Translations under genes and position numbers: made by a program | The notes under the pieces: model-generated | Database searches by the model: none | Told to the model about the DNA's origin: nothing | What the model saw: only the letters and a program-made list of their open reading frames with translations | Assembly (NCBI RefSeq): GCF_900115245.1 | Contig: NZ_FOVT01000023.1 | Coordinates: 24,607 to 88,606, forward strand | Direction: 5' to 3' | From: Mesorhizobium sp. NFR06 | Lineage (GTDB): Bacteria > Pseudomonadota > Alphaproteobacteria > Rhizobiales > Rhizobiaceae | DNA length: 64,000 bases | In this document: positions 60,386 through 64,000 of the stretch, in pieces | Layout: each line of letters opens with the position of its first letter | Numbering within the stretch: position 1 is the first letter of the stretch

Positions 60386-61137
60386 TTACCCGTCGAAGAG
60401 CCGCGCCCTCAGCGCCTGTATCGCCCTTGCCTGCTCCGGGCTTCGATATTGCGCGCATTTCATGTATCGCGGCCCGGGCACGAACACGCGGCGCACGCAG
60501 ATGCGTTTCCCCTGGCTGGCGACGGCGCCGTCCGCCGAAGGGTCGGAAAAGCCGACTGTCGAGACGTCGGAGAATCCGATCGTCGCCACCGGCAACGGCC
60601 CGCTCACGTCGAGGCCTTCCCGCTCCAGGATCGCGCGGGCGCGCTGGCAGTAATCGACCGAGCGCACCGAGAAGCGGGTTTCGCCATGCCCGGCCCGGTA
60701 TTTCATCACGGTGGTGCAAAGATCGCCCGCGGCGAGCCTGTTGCCTGCGCCAGATATTTCACGCACAGCGCGATGTTGGTCGCCGGCTCGCCAAGCTCGT
60801 CAAGCGAGCCGCGAAAGCCGAGCAGCCGCGCCGTTGCCGGCATGACCTGCATCAGGCCGACTTCGCCGTCGGCGCCGCGCACGCCCGGATCGAAGCCGCT
60901 TTCGATCTCCATCACCGCATGCGCCAGCACCGGCTCGAGGCCGTAGAGCGACGCCTGGCAGGTCGCGAATGCCTTGAATGTCTCGCGGGTTCGTTCCGCC
61001 GCCGCGCCGCAGTGGGCGGGCCGCGCCAGCCGCGATTGCGGCCGTTCCAGCCAGTTGGCATGGACAGGGGACTCGCCCAGGCCCAGCAAGGCGACCGCGA
61101 CGGCGATCGCCTTCGGCAGCCTTCCGATGGCCACCAT
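60386..61137 (-). pseudogene. Lytic transglycosylase (SLT domain) split by a frameshift
   Basis: From 61137 the first frame has a signal peptide (AIAVAVALLGLGESPVHA) and the SLT catalytic region VMEIESGFDPGVRGADGEVG followed by LMQVMPATARLLGF, with the catalytic Glu. It loses the family after CVKYLAQA and stops at 60706. The neighbouring frame continues GNRLAAGDLCTTVMKYRAGH and GETRFSVRSVDYCQRARAIL, the expected continuation, to 60386. One missing base near 60745 explains the break. Intact it would be about 250 residues and cleave peptidoglycan in the periplasm. Confidence 0.8.
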
Positions 61138-61169
61138 CGCGGCCAGCCGGCGCGCGCTGGCCCGTCAGC

Positions 61170-61538
61170 TCAGTGCATATACTCGACCATGCGGTCGTGG
61201 AAGCACTCGCATTTGTTGAGCGTGTCCTCGTCCTTGTAGTTCGTCTTGAGATAGCCATAGGCCATGCCGCAGGCGACCTTGGCTTCCGAAGCCCAGACGA
61301 AGGCGGGGCGCGACGAGTTGATCCATTCCGGGCTGTTGGCGACGGCTACCGATTCGTCCATCAGCTTCACCACATGGTCCTTGAGCTCGACCATGTTGTC
61401 CGTCAGCACCAGGTCCGAAGTGCCGACGGTGCGGCAATAATTCACCGCCGGCTCGCCGATGATGTCGGCGGCGAAGCCCGTCGATCCGGCGAGCAGCAGC
61501 GCCGCGGCCGAAGCCAGAAGTCTTGCGGAATGCCTCAT
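61170..61538 (-). CDS. Small secreted protein, unknown, conserved-looking
   Basis: The 122-residue product has a signal peptide (ARLLASAAALLLAGSTGFAA). The mature part has four Cys: NYCRTVGTSDLVLTDNMVEL, EAKVACGMAYGYLKTNYKDE and TLNKCECFHDRMVEYMH. It is probably periplasmic with disulfides. It lies 32 bp upstream of the transglycosylase gene on the same strand. No family recognised. Confidence 0.7.
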   Translation of the reverse strand: MRHSARLLASAAALLLAGSTGFAADIIGEPAVNYCRTVGTSDLVLTDNMVELKDHVVKLMDESVAVANSPEWINSSRPAFVWASEAKVACGMAYGYLKTNYKDEDTLNKCECFHDRMVEYMH

Positions 61539-61610
61539 GTAAGTCCCTCTCCAAACTGCGAATTCACGGTTCGCTAATGCATAGCACGGGAATGTGGCCG
61601 CGCATAAGTA

Positions 61611-64000
61611 CTAAATGGTGACAGTGTGCTGCACGTGGTTGGTGTCGTCATAGAGGATGTTGATGGTGCCGGTAGTGGCCGGGCCATTCTGTAGCACGGC
61701 GACATCCACGAAGTTTGCGCCACCGGTCGAGCCATTGGCGTCGACACTCAACGCCTTCGTGCTGGTGTCATAGTGAACGTAGTCGGCGATATTGCCTCCC
61801 ACTGGCGTATCGAACAGAGCGGTCAGATCGATCTTGTCGCCCTCGCCACCAGGGCCGGCACCGTGATAGTCGGTGATCAGATCCTTGATGTTGAGGTCGA
61901 GATGATCAAGCTTGAACGTGTCGGCGCCCGTGCCACCGGTCATCTTATCCGCTCCTGCGCCACCGATCAGGATGTCGTTTCCATCGCCGCCGATGAGCGT
62001 ATCGTTGCCTGAGCCGCCAGCGATGACGACGCCGTCATTGCCGTCGACCGGGGCAAATGCAGAGCTATGCGCGTCGAGCGTCAGCGCGGAGGTTGTGGCG
62101 ATCGTCAGCGGATCGGTGAGCGTCGAGACGTCTCCATCGCCGTCGGTTGCCGACAGGCCGAAATTCATCGTGAGATCGTGGATCGTCGTCACCTCGCCAT
62201 AGGTGATGTTGTTGAAAGCAAAGGTCGCGTTGCCGCTGACCTGGTGGTCATAGGTGACGTTGATGTTGTCGTAGGTGTGATTGACGTACAGCGTATAGGT
62301 GCTGGTCGCGGCATTGAACGCCACGCCGCCGTTGGTGGTCAAAAGCGTGTTGTCCGAGGTGTCCACGATTTTGATCGTGATGTCGGTCGCGGGCTTTGTG
62401 ATCTGAAGATCGAAGTCCCTGACGGAGCCGCCATTGTCGAGAACATGGAACTGGACGTCGGCGACACCGTTCCCGCCCCATTTGTTGAGAACGAAGCTGA
62501 CTGTCGTCTGATCCTGCGTGAAGTTGAGGTGCAGCGTCTCGTGCGGGTCCATCTGCTGCCCCGTGCTGCCGACCGCGATACCCACGGCGGAAGCCTTGAC
62601 CTGTGCCCCAGCGCCGTTGAGATCGCCGGTGATGACGAGCTGGCCGTCCGGCGAGGTGAGCGAATTTTGACTGCCACCGGAGGATGAGAACGCGGAATCA
62701 CCGGTCACCGTCGTCGTGGTGATCACCGACGGCGAGTTCAGGGTGTAATCGTAGGTGCCGTCCGCATTGAGATCGAGCGTGAAGAAGGCGCTGCCTGCCG
62801 GATCGCCCGAGTTGGAATAGGCATGCATCAGCACGCCGCCATCGGCCTGTGGGGTCTCGGTATAGAAGAATGTGAAGATCACAGCGTGCGTGGTTGCGTC
62901 TTGCACCTGAACGGTCGTGACGCCCGAGCTGGTGCTCTGGGCAAAGGTGACCGCGCTTCCGCTATACGTGCCACTCGCTTGAAGCGCGAGCGACAGGTGA
63001 TCGAGCCCGTCGGCGCCGTAAGCCGCGTTGTAAAGTCCGGTGAAGCTGGTACCGGCCTGATTGGCCACGATCGCGTCCATCACCGAGTTGAAGACCGGAC
63101 CGTCGTCATGGAAGCTGATCTGGCTGCCGACATTGACCGCCTGCGAGGAGGCCGTGTCGCCATCGCCGTCCGTCACCGTGGCGATCACCGACAGCGAACC
63201 GTTGGTTAGGCTCGTCGTCTCGTCATAGCTCGACCCGGGGGTCGGGTTGTGCAGCGATAGATACTGCTCGACCGTCACCACGCCGGTGCTGCCGTCCATC
63301 GAGATGGCGAAGGCGACCGTAGTCGGCTGGTTGTGCACCACGCCCAGCACCAGGGTCGGAGACACCTGCACCAGGTCGACTACAGTGCCGTCCGTCAGCG
63401 TCACGCCGGACGAGCCGGCAACCGCCGACAGCGCATAGCTGACGCCGCCGCCCGCCGCCGGGCCATCGGCGCCGAAGGAAGAGGTGATCGTCAACAGCGC
63501 GCTGCCGCTCGACGCCGTCGAGATGTAGCCCGTCCCGGGCACATTCGCGTCGTCGCCCGCCGTGAAGCCGGCAGGCAGCACGATCGCCGCCGCATGGCTC
63601 ACCGGCGGCGAACCCGCATTGGTGTTGCCTTCGTCCAACGTCACCGAGCTGCCGACCACCGCATTGGTGATCGAGGGGCCGTCGTCGAGGAAGGTGACCG
63701 CGCCGCCGACGTCGATGGCGCCGGTGCTGGCGGTGTCGCCGTCGGCATCCGTCACCGTCGCCGTCACGGCGATCTTGCCGGCCAGGTTCAGCGCGTCGTT
63801 GTAGGCGGCAGCCGTCGAGCCGTCGACCAGGTGTTCAAGCGCGACGTTCTGCACCACCGTCATCTTGCCGTCGGAAGCGACCGACACCGTGAAGGCGGTG
63901 TGGGTGCCGCCGGCATCGGTGTACTGGCCCTGCACCGTGGCGCCGACCTGCACCAGCGTGATGGCATGGTCGCCCTGCGCCGTCGCCAGCCCCGAGGCCG
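61611..64000 (-). CDS. Large RTX-type secreted protein, C-terminal part, cut by window edge
   Basis: The frame is open from the right edge to the stop at 61611, about 796 residues. It consists of repeated beta-sandwich units of the DUF5801/VCBS type, each with the pattern TVTDGDGDTASSQAVNVGSQ and FHDDGP. A short calcium-binding RTX block near the end, GGSGNDTLIGGDGNDILIGG, is followed by ADTFKLDHLDLNIKDLITDY, the type I secretion C-terminal target region. Such proteins are surface or secreted adhesins exported by an ABC-type secretion system. The N-terminus and any adjacent secretion genes lie beyond the edge. Confidence 0.87.
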   Translation of the reverse strand, partial: ASGLATAQGDHAITLVQVGATVQGQYTDAGGTHTAFTVSVASDGKMTVVQNVALEHLVDGSTAAAYNDALNLAGKIAVTATVTDADGDTASTGAIDVGGAVTFLDDGPSITNAVVGSSVTLDEGNTNAGSPPVSHAAAIVLPAGFTAGDDANVPGTGYISTASSGSALLTITSSFGADGPAAGGGVSYALSAVAGSSGVTLTDGTVVDLVQVSPTLVLGVVHNQPTTVAFAISMDGSTGVVTVEQYLSLHNPTPGSSYDETTSLTNGSLSVIATVTDGDGDTASSQAVNVGSQISFHDDGPVFNSVMDAIVANQAGTSFTGLYNAAYGADGLDHLSLALQASGTYSGSAVTFAQSTSSGVTTVQVQDATTHAVIFTFFYTETPQADGGVLMHAYSNSGDPAGSAFFTLDLNADGTYDYTLNSPSVITTTTVTGDSAFSSSGGSQNSLTSPDGQLVITGDLNGAGAQVKASAVGIAVGSTGQQMDPHETLHLNFTQDQTTVSFVLNKWGGNGVADVQFHVLDNGGSVRDFDLQITKPATDITIKIVDTSDNTLLTTNGGVAFNAATSTYTLYVNHTYDNINVTYDHQVSGNATFAFNNITYGEVTTIHDLTMNFGLSATDGDGDVSTLTDPLTIATTSALTLDAHSSAFAPVDGNDGVVIAGGSGNDTLIGGDGNDILIGGAGADKMTGGTGADTFKLDHLDLNIKDLITDYHGAGPGGEGDKIDLTALFDTPVGGNIADYVHYDTSTKALSVDANGSTGGANFVDVAVLQNGPATTGTINILYDDTNHVQHTVTI

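Overview
The window is high-GC alphaproteobacterial chromosome, most likely Mesorhizobium or a close relative in the Phyllobacteriaceae. This is inferred from three things: the order murA - DUF2948 - hisD - UPF0262 - low-molecular-weight phosphatase - infA - maf - yacG - tRNA-Phe, several families of short palindromic intergenic repeats of the rhizobial type, and a complete Tad/Flp pilus locus. No species can be named from sequence reading alone.

Layout. (1) 1-5.0 kb: an accessory-looking stretch with a CapA-like protein cut by the left edge, a PEBP/YbhB protein, a class III adenylate cyclase-TPR protein, and a dead integrase N-terminus beside tRNA-Phe. (2) 5.0-11.2 kb: conserved housekeeping genes on the minus strand. 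(3) 11.6-24.25 kb: an integrated element of about 12.6 kb inserted at the 3' end of tRNA-Thr(GGT). It is bounded by a 27-bp direct repeat and carries a tyrosine integrase, an ATP-dependent DNA ligase, a serine resolvase and about a dozen small unknown proteins. It also carries a 0.6-kb noncoding array of precisely spaced paired sites, which is the most unusual structure in the window. (4) 24.4-28.2 kb: an alpha/beta hydrolase and a bufferin-like RiPP operon (DUF2282 precursor, DUF692/MNIO enzyme, DUF2063 partner, DoxX). The DUF2063 gene is frameshifted, and a truncated flavodoxin-fold oxidoreductase follows. (5) 28.4-42.5 kb: a patatin pseudoenzyme, twin 91-residue secreted proteins, and three LysR regulators. 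Near the regulators lie a cupin, an MFS transporter, DUF302, 3-hydroxybutyrate dehydrogenase, a patatin, type II NADH dehydrogenase, a disulfide oxidoreductase, a peroxiredoxin and a degenerate GGDEF protein. (6) 42.8-45.6 kb: small envelope-type genes including an L,D-transpeptidase. (7) 45.6-57.5 kb: a divergent Tad pilus locus, with flp, cpaB, cpaC, a lipoprotein, pseudopilin-like proteins and cpaE leftward, and cpaF, tadB, tadC, tadD and cpaA rightward. (8) 57.5-64 kb: a PAP2 phosphatase, a gene remnant, a PBP-activator-like lipoprotein, a frameshifted lytic transglycosylase, a small secreted protein and the C-terminal part of a large RTX-type secreted protein that runs off the right edge.

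Working together: the Tad genes form one secretion/pilus machine arranged around a 0.5-kb divergent promoter region. The bufferin-like genes form a precursor-plus-maturation operon that may have lost function. The tRNA-Thr element has a coherent recombination module whose attachment cores and symmetric arm sites can be read directly. At least four genes are each interrupted by one missing base, so either decay or assembly error should be considered before concluding loss of function.
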